A stretch of 64,000 nucleotides of DNA. Origin: Nonomuraea ceibae (lineage in GTDB: Bacteria; Actinomycetota; Actinomycetes; Streptosporangiales; Streptosporangiaceae). The DNA is taken from assembly GCF_019396325.1 (NCBI RefSeq), contig NZ_JAHKRO010000045.1, forward strand, positions 1-64,000, given 5' to 3'. The notes beneath the pieces are model-generated. The model saw only the letters and a list, made by a program, of their open reading frames with translations. It had not been told where the DNA came from and did not search any database. The translations under genes were made by a program, and so were the position numbers. Numbering within the stretch: position 1 is the stretch's first letter; every line of letters begins with the position of its first letter. This document shows positions 8,005 through 16,226 of the stretch, piece after piece.

Positions 8005-9351
8005 ATGCGATGCCTGCGGGAAAACGAGCAGCCGAAAGTGGCGGTCATCGGACTCGGCTACGTCGGCTCCTGTTACGCCGCCATCCTCGCCGAGCGCGGG
8101 TGGGACGTGATCGGCATCGACACCAACGCCAGGCTGATCGACGAATTGACCGAGGGCCACTGCCGCTATCAGGAGGACGGCCTGGCCCCGCTGCTGGAGG
8201 CCGCCATCATGGCCGGCCGGCTGCGGCTGACGACGAGTTTCGCGGCGGTCCGCGACGCCGACGTGCTGCTGCTGGCGGTCGGCACGCCGGTGCGCACCGA
8301 CGGCTCCATGGTGGAGGACCAGCTCGGGCAGGCGTCCGAGCAGGTGGGCCGCCATCTGCGGGCCGGGCAGCTCGTGCTGGTCAAGAGCACGGTCCCGCCC
8401 GGCACGACGCGCGACTTCGTCCGGCCGCTGCTGGAGGGCGGCGGCCTGGCCTGCGGCGTGGACTTCAACCTCGCCTTCACCCCGGAGCGGTTCGCCGAGG
8501 GGACCGCGCTGCGGGAGCTGCGCTCGCTGCCGATCGTGGTGGGCGGCGTCGACGACGACAGCACGGCGGACGCCGCCCTGTTCTGGCGGCAGGCGCTCGG
8601 CGTCGAGGTGATCACCCAGGACTCCCCCGAGGCTGCCGAGATCGTCAAGCTGGCCGACAACTGGTGGATCGACCTCAACATCGCGCTGGCCAACGAGCTG
8701 GCCAAGTTCTGCGCCGCCTACGACGTCGACGTCCTGGACGTGATCGCCGCCGCGAACACGATCACCAAGGGCAAGAGCAAGGTCAACATCCTGCTGCCCA
8801 GCGTGGGGGTCGGCGGCTCGTGCCTGGTCAAGGACCCGTGGATGGTCTGGCACGCCGCCCGCCGCCGCGGCGTCGAGCTCCACACGCCGCCGACCGGCCG
8901 CAAGGTCAACCTCGGCATGCCCGAGCACGCCAGCCAGCTCATCATCGACACGCTGGTCGGCCAGGGCAAGGACCCGGCCACGGCGACCGTCGCCATCCTG
9001 GGCGCGGCCTTCAAGAACAACACCGGCGACCTGCGCGCGACCCCCGTCGAGGGCGTCGTCACCGCCCTGCTCAAGGCCGGCGCGACGGTCAGGCTGCACG
9101 ATCCGCTGGTCGACCCGTTCCAGGCCGAGACGCTGTTCGGCATCGCCCCGACCGAGTCCCTCGACGAGGCGGTCCGCGACGCCGACTGCGTGGCCATCAT
9201 GGCGAACCACCACGACTTCGCGGACATCGACTACGCGGCGCTGCCGGTGGCGGGCAACTGCCTCATTCTCGACGGCCGGGCCTACTACAGCAAGGAAAAG
9301 ATCGCCGAACTGCGCCGGCTCGGTTACCTCTACCTGGGCATCGGCCGGTGA
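8005..9351 (+). CDS. Nucleotide-glucose 6-dehydrogenase
   Basis: 448 residues. Two-step NAD-dependent oxidation of NDP-glucose to NDP-glucuronate. Seen are the NAD loop VIGLGYVGSCYAA (about residues 13-25), the STVPPGTT block and the catalytic cysteine in GVGGSCLVKDPW (about residue 273). Family members include UDP-glucose and UDP-ManNAc dehydrogenases; CalS8 of calicheamicin acts on the nucleotide-glucose in an enediyne sugar pathway and is the best precedent. AAGGGGGAAC before ATG 8005 sets the start. With the decarboxylase-like enzyme at 32777 it would yield a 4-ketopentose. Confidence 0.85.
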   Translation: MRCLRENEQPKVAVIGLGYVGSCYAAILAERGWDVIGIDTNARLIDELTEGHCRYQEDGLAPLLEAAIMAGRLRLTTSFAAVRDADVLLLAVGTPVRTDGSMVEDQLGQASEQVGRHLRAGQLVLVKSTVPPGTTRDFVRPLLEGGGLACGVDFNLAFTPERFAEGTALRELRSLPIVVGGVDDDSTADAALFWRQALGVEVITQDSPEAAEIVKLADNWWIDLNIALANELAKFCAAYDVDVLDVIAAANTITKGKSKVNILLPSVGVGGSCLVKDPWMVWHAARRRGVELHTPPTGRKVNLGMPEHASQLIIDTLVGQGKDPATATVAILGAAFKNNTGDLRATPVEGVVTALLKAGATVRLHDPLVDPFQAETLFGIAPTESLDEAVRDADCVAIMANHHDFADIDYAALPVAGNCLILDGRAYYSKEKIAELRRLGYLYLGIGR

Positions 9352-9355
9352 AAGA

Positions 9356-9372
9356 CAGCAATCCAGAATAAG
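9356..9372 (+). promoter_or_regulatory. Operator-like 17-bp element, weak copy
   Basis: CAGCAATCCAGAATAAG, 78 bp before the start at 9451. The first ten bases closely match the copy near 57706; the second half is degenerate (GAATAAG for GGAGATG). Confidence 0.3.
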
Positions 9373-9450
9373 TCCGGAAAGTGCGTCGCGGATATTCTTT
9401 CAGTCCGTCCGGGACGCGCCTTGCGGCGAATTTCAGTGAAGGGACCCGTG

Positions 9451-10821
9451 GTGAGCGTCACCGAAATCCTGAACACGCCGAGCGAGCCGGTGAGCCGCGT
9501 TCCGCTTTCCCTCAACCAGGAATTCCTGTCCGTCTTCGACGAGGGTGACGACTCGGGGCCGTTCGGACCGGCGTACAACATCTTCTACGCCTGCCGGGTG
9601 CGCGGCGAGGTCGACGACGGGACGCTGCGGGCGGCCCTGGGCGACGTCGTGGCGCGGCACGAGGCGCTGCGGACGCTGCTCGTCCGCGAGCCCGGCGACA
9701 GCCACCAGCGGATCATGCCGCCGGGACCGGTGGAGCTGGAGGTGCGCGACCTGTCGGACACCGGCGCGGACGCGCGTGACCTGCGGGCGAGCGAGCTGGT
9801 CAACGAGGTGGAGTCCGGCTCCTACAGCGCGACGTCGGTGCCGCTGCTGCGCGCCGTGCTCGGCCGCTTCGATTCGGCCGACGCGGTGCTCGTGCTGGCC
9901 GTCCATCACACCGCCGCCGACGCGTGGTCGATGCACGTGATCATGCGCGAGGTGGCGCTCTGCTACGCCGTCCGGCGCGGGCACCCGGTGGAGCTGCCGC
10001 CCCCGCCGCCGCAGTACCGCGAGTACGCGGCGTGGGAGCGGGAGCGGGCCGCCTCCGACGAGCTCGACGGGGCACGCGCGTTCTGGCGGGAGAAGCTGAG
10101 CGGCGCCGAGATGCTCACCTTCCCCACCGACCACCCCCGCTCGGCCGGGCTGCCCAAGACCACCGGCTGGCACCGTTTCACCGTCGGCGCCGAGCTGAGC
10201 GCCGCGACGAGGAAGGCCGCGGCGAAGCTGCGCTGCTCGCCGTTCATGGTCCTGTTCGCCGCCCACGCGATCGTGCTGCGCCGCATCACCGGCATCAGCG
10301 ACGTCGTGGTGCCGACGTTCACCACCGGGCGCACCGCGATGCGCTTCCACCAGACCGTCGGGTCGTTCTTCAACTTCGTGCCGCTGCGCACCGACCTGAC
10401 GGGCTGCGACACGTTCGGCGACGTGGCCCGGCTCGTGCGGGCGAGCTGCCTGGAGAGCTACGCGCACGACATCCCGTTCTCGCAGATCGTCGCGCAGGCC
10501 CCGCAGCTCATGAGCACGGCGGCGGCCGACGACGGCGGGCTGTTCCTGTTCCAGGTCTTCCACTCGCCGTTCGCGATGAACGGCGAGCGCGTCGGCGACG
10601 TCGAGTACGCCGAGGTGCCCCGCCTGCTGTCGCAGCCGTCCGGCGGCGACATCCCGGACGGCGCGCTGTGCGAGCTCAACATCACACCGGCCGGGGAGAT
10701 CATCGGCACTCTCGGCTACAACACCAACCTGTGGAACCCGGACACGATGGCCGCCTGGGCCTCGGAGTTCACCACCGTCCTGCGAGCCGTCGTCACCACT
10801 CCGGATTCCCCCCTGCACTAG
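9451..10821 (+). CDS. sgcC5: Free-standing condensation enzyme, SgcC5 type
   Basis: 456 residues. A single NRPS condensation domain. The active-site motif reads HHTAADAW (about residues 152-159), keeping both histidines and the aspartate of HHxxxDG with Ala for Gly. RHEALRTLLV and VGSFFNFVPLRTDL match other core motifs. In C-1027, SgcC5 transfers beta-tyrosine from its carrier protein to a hydroxyl of the enediyne core, forming an ester; the same role is inferred here. GAAGGGA before GTG 9451 fixes the start; an earlier TTG and GTG are in frame without such spacing. It leads a plus-strand run with the pump, UvrA-like, glycosyltransferase and binding-protein genes. Confidence 0.85.
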   Translation: MSVTEILNTPSEPVSRVPLSLNQEFLSVFDEGDDSGPFGPAYNIFYACRVRGEVDDGTLRAALGDVVARHEALRTLLVREPGDSHQRIMPPGPVELEVRDLSDTGADARDLRASELVNEVESGSYSATSVPLLRAVLGRFDSADAVLVLAVHHTAADAWSMHVIMREVALCYAVRRGHPVELPPPPPQYREYAAWERERAASDELDGARAFWREKLSGAEMLTFPTDHPRSAGLPKTTGWHRFTVGAELSAATRKAAAKLRCSPFMVLFAAHAIVLRRITGISDVVVPTFTTGRTAMRFHQTVGSFFNFVPLRTDLTGCDTFGDVARLVRASCLESYAHDIPFSQIVAQAPQLMSTAAADDGGLFLFQVFHSPFAMNGERVGDVEYAEVPRLLSQPSGGDIPDGALCELNITPAGEIIGTLGYNTNLWNPDTMAAWASEFTTVLRAVVTTPDSPLH

Positions 10822-10862
10822 GGCCGAGGGCCCTGGAAACCCCCCAGACGGAAGGATCTCCC

Positions 10863-12497
10863 ATGGATGTGAGCTCCGGCGCCGGGTCCGATGTGCGGGC
10901 CGGTCGCAAGGAGTGGATCGGCCTGGCCGTACTGGCCCTGCCGACCCTGCTGCTGTCGCTGGACATGAGCGCGCTGTACCTGGCGCTGCCGCACCTGAGC
11001 CAGGACCTGGGCGCGAGCGCGACCCAGCAGCTCTGGATCACCGATATCTACGGCTTCCTGATCGCCGGGTTCCTGGTCACGATGGGCACGGTGGGCGACC
11101 GGGTCGGCCGGCGCAGACTGCTGCTGATCGGCGCCGTCGCGTTCGCCGCCGCCTCCGTGGCCGCCGCGTACTCGACCAGCGCGGAGATGCTGATCGTCTC
11201 CCGGGCGCTCATGGGCATCGCCGGCGCCACGCTGATGCCGTCCACCATGTCGCTGCTCGGCGTGATGTTCAAGAACCCCCAGCAGATGGGCGTCGCCATC
11301 GCCGTGTGGATGAGCTGCTTCATGGGCGGCATGGCGATCGGCCCCGTCGTCGGCGGCGTGCTGCTGGTGAACTTCTGGTGGGGCTCGGTCTTCCTGCTGG
11401 GCGTGCCGGTCATGGCGCTGCTCCTGCTGGCGGGGCCGAAGCTGCTGCCCGAATACCGCGACGCCGAGAGCGGCCGGGTCGACCTGGTCAGCGTGGCCCT
11501 GTCGCTCGGCGCGATCCTGCCCGTCATCTACGGGCTCAAGGAGGTCGCCAGGAGCGGCTGGCAGCCGGTGAACATCACCGCCGTCGCCGTCGGCCTCATC
11601 GTCGGCGTGCTGTTCGTGCAGCGCCAGCGCAGCCTCGCCAGCCCGCTGCTCGACCTGCGGCTGTTCGCCAACCGCTCGTTCAGCGCCGCCCTGGTGATCA
11701 TGGTGGGCGGCGGCATCATGAGCGGCACGTACCTGCTGGTCAACCTCTACCTGCAGACGGTCGAGGGCCTCTCGCCGCTGCAGGCGGGCGCCTGGCTGGT
11801 GCCCTCGACCATCGCCACCATCTTCGGCGTGATGGCGGCCCCCGCCGTCGCCCGCAAGATCAGGCCCGGGTACGTGATCGCCGGCGGCCTCGTGGTCACC
11901 GCGGTCGGCTACCTGCTGCTGACCCAGGTCGGCAGCTCGGCGGGCGTCGCGCTGCTGGTCACCGGCCTCATCGTCAGCTCGCTCGGCGCGGGCCCGATGG
12001 GCGCGCTCGGCACCGGGCTCATCATCGGGTCCGTGCCGCCGGAGAAGGCCGGGTCGGCGTCGGCGATGTCGGAGACCAGCGGCGAGTTCGGCATCGCGTT
12101 CGGCATCGCGGTCATGGGCAGCGTCGGCACCGCCGTCTACCAGAGCAGCCTCAGCGGCGGCCTGCCCGCGGGCGTGCCCGCCGAGGCGGCGCGGACCGCC
12201 CAGGAGAGCATCGCCGGCGCCTACACGGCCGTCGAGCAGGTGACGGGGCCGGTGGCGGCGCAGCTGCTCACCGCCGCCCGCGAGGCGTTCACCTCGGCGA
12301 TGAACTCCACCGCCGTCGCCAGCGCCGTCGTCGCGCTCGTCCTGGCCACCGTGGCCGCCGTCGCGCTCCGGCACGCCCCGCCCACCGGCGACCAGCCGGA
12401 CGGCGGCGAGCAGCCGGGCGACGGCGAGCAGGCCGGCGAGCCCGGCGCCGCCCCCGCCGGGGCGGACCAGCCGGTGGCCGAGACCGCAGCCAAGTAG
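10863..12497 (+). CDS. MFS drug efflux transporter, DHA2 14-helix family
   Basis: 544 residues. About fourteen hydrophobic segments, the motif A loop GDRVGRRRLLLIG (about residue 80) and MGIAGATLMPSTMSLL place it in the EmrB/QacA proton-antiport family. The C-terminal 45 residues are a hydrophilic Gly/Glu/Gln-rich tail. SgcB of C-1027 is of this kind and is thought to export the apoprotein-free chromophore. The gene sits directly before the UvrA-like protein, which supports a self-resistance role. GGAAGGATCTCCC upstream supports ATG 10863. Confidence 0.88.
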   Translation: MDVSSGAGSDVRAGRKEWIGLAVLALPTLLLSLDMSALYLALPHLSQDLGASATQQLWITDIYGFLIAGFLVTMGTVGDRVGRRRLLLIGAVAFAAASVAAAYSTSAEMLIVSRALMGIAGATLMPSTMSLLGVMFKNPQQMGVAIAVWMSCFMGGMAIGPVVGGVLLVNFWWGSVFLLGVPVMALLLLAGPKLLPEYRDAESGRVDLVSVALSLGAILPVIYGLKEVARSGWQPVNITAVAVGLIVGVLFVQRQRSLASPLLDLRLFANRSFSAALVIMVGGGIMSGTYLLVNLYLQTVEGLSPLQAGAWLVPSTIATIFGVMAAPAVARKIRPGYVIAGGLVVTAVGYLLLTQVGSSAGVALLVTGLIVSSLGAGPMGALGTGLIIGSVPPEKAGSASAMSETSGEFGIAFGIAVMGSVGTAVYQSSLSGGLPAGVPAEAARTAQESIAGAYTAVEQVTGPVAAQLLTAAREAFTSAMNSTAVASAVVALVLATVAAVALRHAPPTGDQPDGGEQPGDGEQAGEPGAAPAGADQPVAETAAK

Positions 12498-12506
12498 CGC
12501 GGGCCA

Positions 12507-12545
12507 GTGATCCGGCCGGGGATCGGAACACCTCGGCCGGATCAC
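12507..12545 (+). terminator. Hairpin between pump and UvrA-like genes
   Basis: 12-bp stem, 12507-12518 with 12534-12545, in the 83-bp gap between two co-directional genes. It may attenuate read-through rather than end the transcript, since the next gene has no obvious promoter of its own. Confidence 0.45.
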
Positions 12546-12580
12546 CGTGTCTCCCGCGCCCCGCAGGAACAGGAGCACCA

Positions 12581-14896
12581 GTGAGCGTCACAGCAGACCC
12601 GGCCCCCGCGCCGGCCGTCTCCCCCAGCCTCGACGTCATCAGGATCACCGGGGCGCGGGAGCACAACCTCAAGGACGTGTCCCTCACCATCCCGAAGAAC
12701 CAGATCACCGTCTTCACCGGCGTGTCGGGATCGGGCAAGTCGTCCATCGTCTTCGACACCGTGGCGGTGGAGGCTCAGCGGCAGCTCAACGGCACCTACC
12801 CGTGGTTCATCCGCAACCAGCTGCCCAAGTACGAGCGCCCGCTGGCCGACGCGATCGAGAACCTCACGCCGCCGGTCGTCGTGGACCAGAAGCCGCTCGG
12901 CGGCAACGCCCGCTCCACGGTGGGGACGATCACCGACATCTACTCGGTCATCCGGTCCCTGTTCGCCCGGTACGGCACGCCGACCGACGGCCTGGCCTCG
13001 ACGTACTCCTTCAACAACCCGCGCGGCATGTGCACCGGCTGCGACGGCCTCGGCCGCAGCGTCCGCGCCGACGTGGACCTGATGCTGGACCGCGACAAGT
13101 CGCTGGCCGACGGCGCGATCCTGGTCCCCGGCTACGGCGTCGGCACCCCCGACTGGCAGCTGTACGCCAACAGCGGCAAGCTCGACCCGGCCAAGCCGGT
13201 GCGCGACTACACGCAGGAGGAGATGGACTTCTTCCTCCACGGCACCGGCGGCAAGGTCCAGCTCACCACGAAGAGCGGCTCGTACAAGACGAACTACGAG
13301 GGCCTGCTCGACCGGTTCACCCGGCTGGGCGTCAAGCGCGACATGAGCAAGACCAGCGAGCGGACCCGCGAGACGATCCAGCGGTTCATCTCCGAGGGCG
13401 TCTGCCCCGACTGCGACGGCGCGCGGCTGAACCCGGCGGCGCTGGCGACCACGATCGGCGGGCGCAACATCGCCGAGTGGACCCGCATGCAGGTCACCGA
13501 CCTGATCGAGGTGCTCGACGGCATCGACGACCCGGTGGCCACCCCCATCGCCCGCTCGGCCGCGGTGGCGCTGCGGCGCGTGGCGGCGATCGGGCTCGGC
13601 TACCTCAGCCTGGACCGCGCCACCTCGACGCTGTCGGGCGGCGAGGGCCAGCGGCTCAAGCTGGTCCGCTACCTGGGCAGCACGCTGACCGGCATGACGT
13701 ACGTCTTCGACGAGCCCAGCGTCGGCCTGCACCCGCGTGACGTGGGACGGCTCAACGACCTGCTGCGCACGCTGCGCGACCAGGGCAACACCGTGCTCGT
13801 CGTCGAGCACGACCCGGACGTCATCGCCATCGCCGACCACGTCGTGGACCTCGGCCCCGGGGCGGGCGCGCACGGCGGCGAGATCGTCTACACCGGCTCG
13901 TTCGCGGGGCTGCGCGAGGCCGACACGCCCACCGGCCGGGGCCTGCGCGCGGCGACCACGATGAAGACCGAGTTCCGGCAGCCGCGCGGCGTCCTGCCGA
14001 TCACCGGGGCCACCCTGCACAACCTCAAGGACGTGTCGGTGGACATCCCCCTTGGCATGCTGACCGTGGTCACCGGCGTCGCGGGCTCGGGCAAGAGCAC
14101 GCTGATCGCCGACGTGTTCACCCGCGCGTACCCCGAGGCCGTCTACGTCGACCAGTCGCCCATCGCCGCCTCCGCCCGCTCCACGCCCGCCACGTACCTG
14201 GGCCTGATGGACCCGATCAGGAAGCTGTTCGCGCAGGCCAGCGGGCAGCCGGCGAGCCTGTTCAGCTTCAACTCCGAGGGAGCCTGCGCCGAGTGCCAGG
14301 GCCGCGGCGTCATCATCACCGAGCTCGCCTACATGGACCCGGTCACCGTCCGCTGCACCGCCTGCGACGGCAGCCGGTTCCACCAGGACGTGCTCGCGCA
14401 CCGGCTCGACGGCAGATCCATCGCCGACGTGCTGGCGCTGCCCGCCGAGCAGGCCGTCGACGCGTTCACGCAGCCCGCGCTGCGCCGCAAGCTGCGGGCG
14501 CTCACGGACGTCGGCCTCGACTACCTGACGCTCGGGCAGCCGCTCAGCACGCTGTCGGGCGGCGAGCTGCAGCGCATCAAGCTGGCCGCGCAACTGCACC
14601 GCACCGGCACCGTCTACGTCCTGGACGAGCCCACCACCGGCCTGCACATGTCAGACATCACCACCCTGCTCACGCTCCTCGACACGCTGGTCCGCCAGGG
14701 CGACACCGTGGTGGCCATCGAGCACAACCTGGACGTCGTCCAGCAGGCGGACCACGTCATCGACCTGGGCCCCGACGGCGGCAAGGACGGCGGCCGCATC
14801 GTGTTCACCGGGACCCCGCTGGAACTCCTGCAGTCCCCTGACTCCCTCACCGGCGAGCACCTGAGGCGCTACCGGTCGACCCACGCACATCTCTAG
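12581..14896 (+). CDS. UvrA-like ABC ATPase for self-resistance
   Basis: 771 residues, shorter than housekeeping UvrA (about 950). Two ABC ATPase modules are visible: Walker A GVSGSGKSS (about residue 47) with LSGGEGQRLKLVRYL and DEPSVGLHPRD, then GVAGSGKST (about residue 500) with LSGGELQRIKLAAQL and DEPTTGLH. Zinc-type CxxC pairs occur in CTGCDG, CPDCDG, CAECQG and CTACDG. UvrA-like proteins in producers of DNA-damaging agents (DrrC in daunorubicin, a homologue in C-1027) bind damaged or drug-occupied DNA. GGAGCACCA before GTG 12581 sets the start. Its neighbours are the efflux pump and the sugar transferase. Confidence 0.88.
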   Translation: MSVTADPAPAPAVSPSLDVIRITGAREHNLKDVSLTIPKNQITVFTGVSGSGKSSIVFDTVAVEAQRQLNGTYPWFIRNQLPKYERPLADAIENLTPPVVVDQKPLGGNARSTVGTITDIYSVIRSLFARYGTPTDGLASTYSFNNPRGMCTGCDGLGRSVRADVDLMLDRDKSLADGAILVPGYGVGTPDWQLYANSGKLDPAKPVRDYTQEEMDFFLHGTGGKVQLTTKSGSYKTNYEGLLDRFTRLGVKRDMSKTSERTRETIQRFISEGVCPDCDGARLNPAALATTIGGRNIAEWTRMQVTDLIEVLDGIDDPVATPIARSAAVALRRVAAIGLGYLSLDRATSTLSGGEGQRLKLVRYLGSTLTGMTYVFDEPSVGLHPRDVGRLNDLLRTLRDQGNTVLVVEHDPDVIAIADHVVDLGPGAGAHGGEIVYTGSFAGLREADTPTGRGLRAATTMKTEFRQPRGVLPITGATLHNLKDVSVDIPLGMLTVVTGVAGSGKSTLIADVFTRAYPEAVYVDQSPIAASARSTPATYLGLMDPIRKLFAQASGQPASLFSFNSEGACAECQGRGVIITELAYMDPVTVRCTACDGSRFHQDVLAHRLDGRSIADVLALPAEQAVDAFTQPALRRKLRALTDVGLDYLTLGQPLSTLSGGELQRIKLAAQLHRTGTVYVLDEPTTGLHMSDITTLLTLLDTLVRQGDTVVAIEHNLDVVQQADHVIDLGPDGGKDGGRIVFTGTPLELLQSPDSLTGEHLRRYRSTHAHL

Positions 14897-14912
14897 ATCC
14901 CAAGGAGCCTCC

Positions 14913-16226
14913 ATGCGAGTGATGCTCACCGTCTGGCCCCAGAGATGCCATCTGTTCCCGGCCGTCCCGTACGCCCACGCGCTGCAGACCGCCGGGCACG
15001 AGGTCGTCATCGCGTGCCCGCCGGGCGCCGAGGACGACATCACCGCCGCCGGGCTGACGGCGGTGGTGTGCGGCGTCCCGGAGACGACCGCGCAAGGCTG
15101 GGCCCGGCCCGACCTGGCGCCGAACGTGCCCGAGATGGACCGGCTGGCGGCGGAGCTGGGCGTCTCCCCGGCCGACCGCGACAGCTGGGACGTCTTCTAC
15201 CAGTTCCTGCTGTCGGCGGCCAAGTACCACCTGCCGCCGGAGCCGAGCGCGGACAACGTGGCGCTGGTGGAGTTCGCGCTCGCCTGGCGGCCCGACCTGG
15301 TGCTGTGGGACCCGTGGTTCCCCGGCGGCGCCGTGGCGGCGCGCGCGGCCGGCGCGGCGCACGCGCGCGTCATCATGGGCCCCGACTACAGCGGCTGGGC
15401 CACCGAGCTGTTCGCCGCCCGCGGCCCGGCCGCCGCCGGCAACCCGCTGGCCGACGCGGTCCGCCCGCTGGCCGAGCGCTACGGCGTCGAGGTGGACGAG
15501 GAGCTGCTGCTCGGCCAGTGGACGGTGGACCCGCTGCCGCCCGAGATGCGCGTCTCGACCACGCTCACGTCGCTGCCGGTGCGCTGGATCCCGTACAACG
15601 GCGGCGGCGTCAAACCCTCCTGGCTGTACGGGCCGCCCGAGCGGCCCCGGATCGCCCTGTCGCTGGGCCTGTCGACCCGCACCTACCACCAGGGCGAATG
15701 GCGCACCCCGAAGATCCTGGAGGCGGTGGCCGACCTCGACGTCGAGCTCGTCGCCACGCTCGACGCCAACCAGCTCGTCGGCCTGCCGCCGATCCCGGAC
15801 AACGTCCGCGTCGTGGACTACGTGCCGCTCTCGCAGTTGCTGCCGACCTGCTCGGCCAGCATCAACCACGGCTCCAGCGGCACGTTCTGGGCCTCCGTCG
15901 CCGCCAACGTGCCGCAGATCATCGCCGACACGGACGAGTCTCAGCGCCTGGAGTTCACCGAGGAGGGCGGCAGCGTCATCCCCGAGCGGCACATCCTGTC
16001 GCCGATCGCCGCCTCGTACATCGTCGGCCGGGGCGCCGGGTTCCGGCTCGACCACCAGAAGCAGTCCGCCGAGGAGGTCCGCGCGCTGATCGTCAGCACC
16101 CTGGAGGACCCGGCGTACAAGGCGGGCGCCGACGCCCTGCACGAGGAGTGGCTGGACCGCCCGAGCCCGTCGGACATCGTGCCCGACCTGGAGAAGCTGA
16201 CCGCGCAACACCGGGGGATCGCATGA
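14913..16226 (+). CDS. Glycosyltransferase, GT1 family
   Basis: 437 residues. Attaches an activated deoxysugar to the aglycone. The N-terminal acceptor domain starts MRVMLTVWPQRCHLFPAVPYAHAL and the C-terminal nucleotide-sugar domain has the INHGSSGTFWASVAANVPQI block (about residue 311), typical of macrolide and enediyne sugar transferases; SgcA6 is the C-1027 counterpart. AAGGAG before ATG 14913 supports the start. Its last codon overlaps the ATG of the next gene (ATGA), so the two proteins are translationally coupled. It is the only classical glycosyltransferase in the window, and thus the likely user of the amino sugar. Confidence 0.85.
   Translation: MRVMLTVWPQRCHLFPAVPYAHALQTAGHEVVIACPPGAEDDITAAGLTAVVCGVPETTAQGWARPDLAPNVPEMDRLAAELGVSPADRDSWDVFYQFLLSAAKYHLPPEPSADNVALVEFALAWRPDLVLWDPWFPGGAVAARAAGAAHARVIMGPDYSGWATELFAARGPAAAGNPLADAVRPLAERYGVEVDEELLLGQWTVDPLPPEMRVSTTLTSLPVRWIPYNGGGVKPSWLYGPPERPRIALSLGLSTRTYHQGEWRTPKILEAVADLDVELVATLDANQLVGLPPIPDNVRVVDYVPLSQLLPTCSASINHGSSGTFWASVAANVPQIIADTDESQRLEFTEEGGSVIPERHILSPIAASYIVGRGAGFRLDHQKQSAEEVRALIVSTLEDPAYKAGADALHEEWLDRPSPSDIVPDLEKLTAQHRGIA

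Noticed and set aside
12542..14647. 701-codon open frame opposite the UvrA-like gene
   Set aside because: Shadow of the UvrA-like gene, which has intact Walker and signature motifs. The same holds for the long frames opposite 24459-25787, 49971-51926 and 53089-54708.
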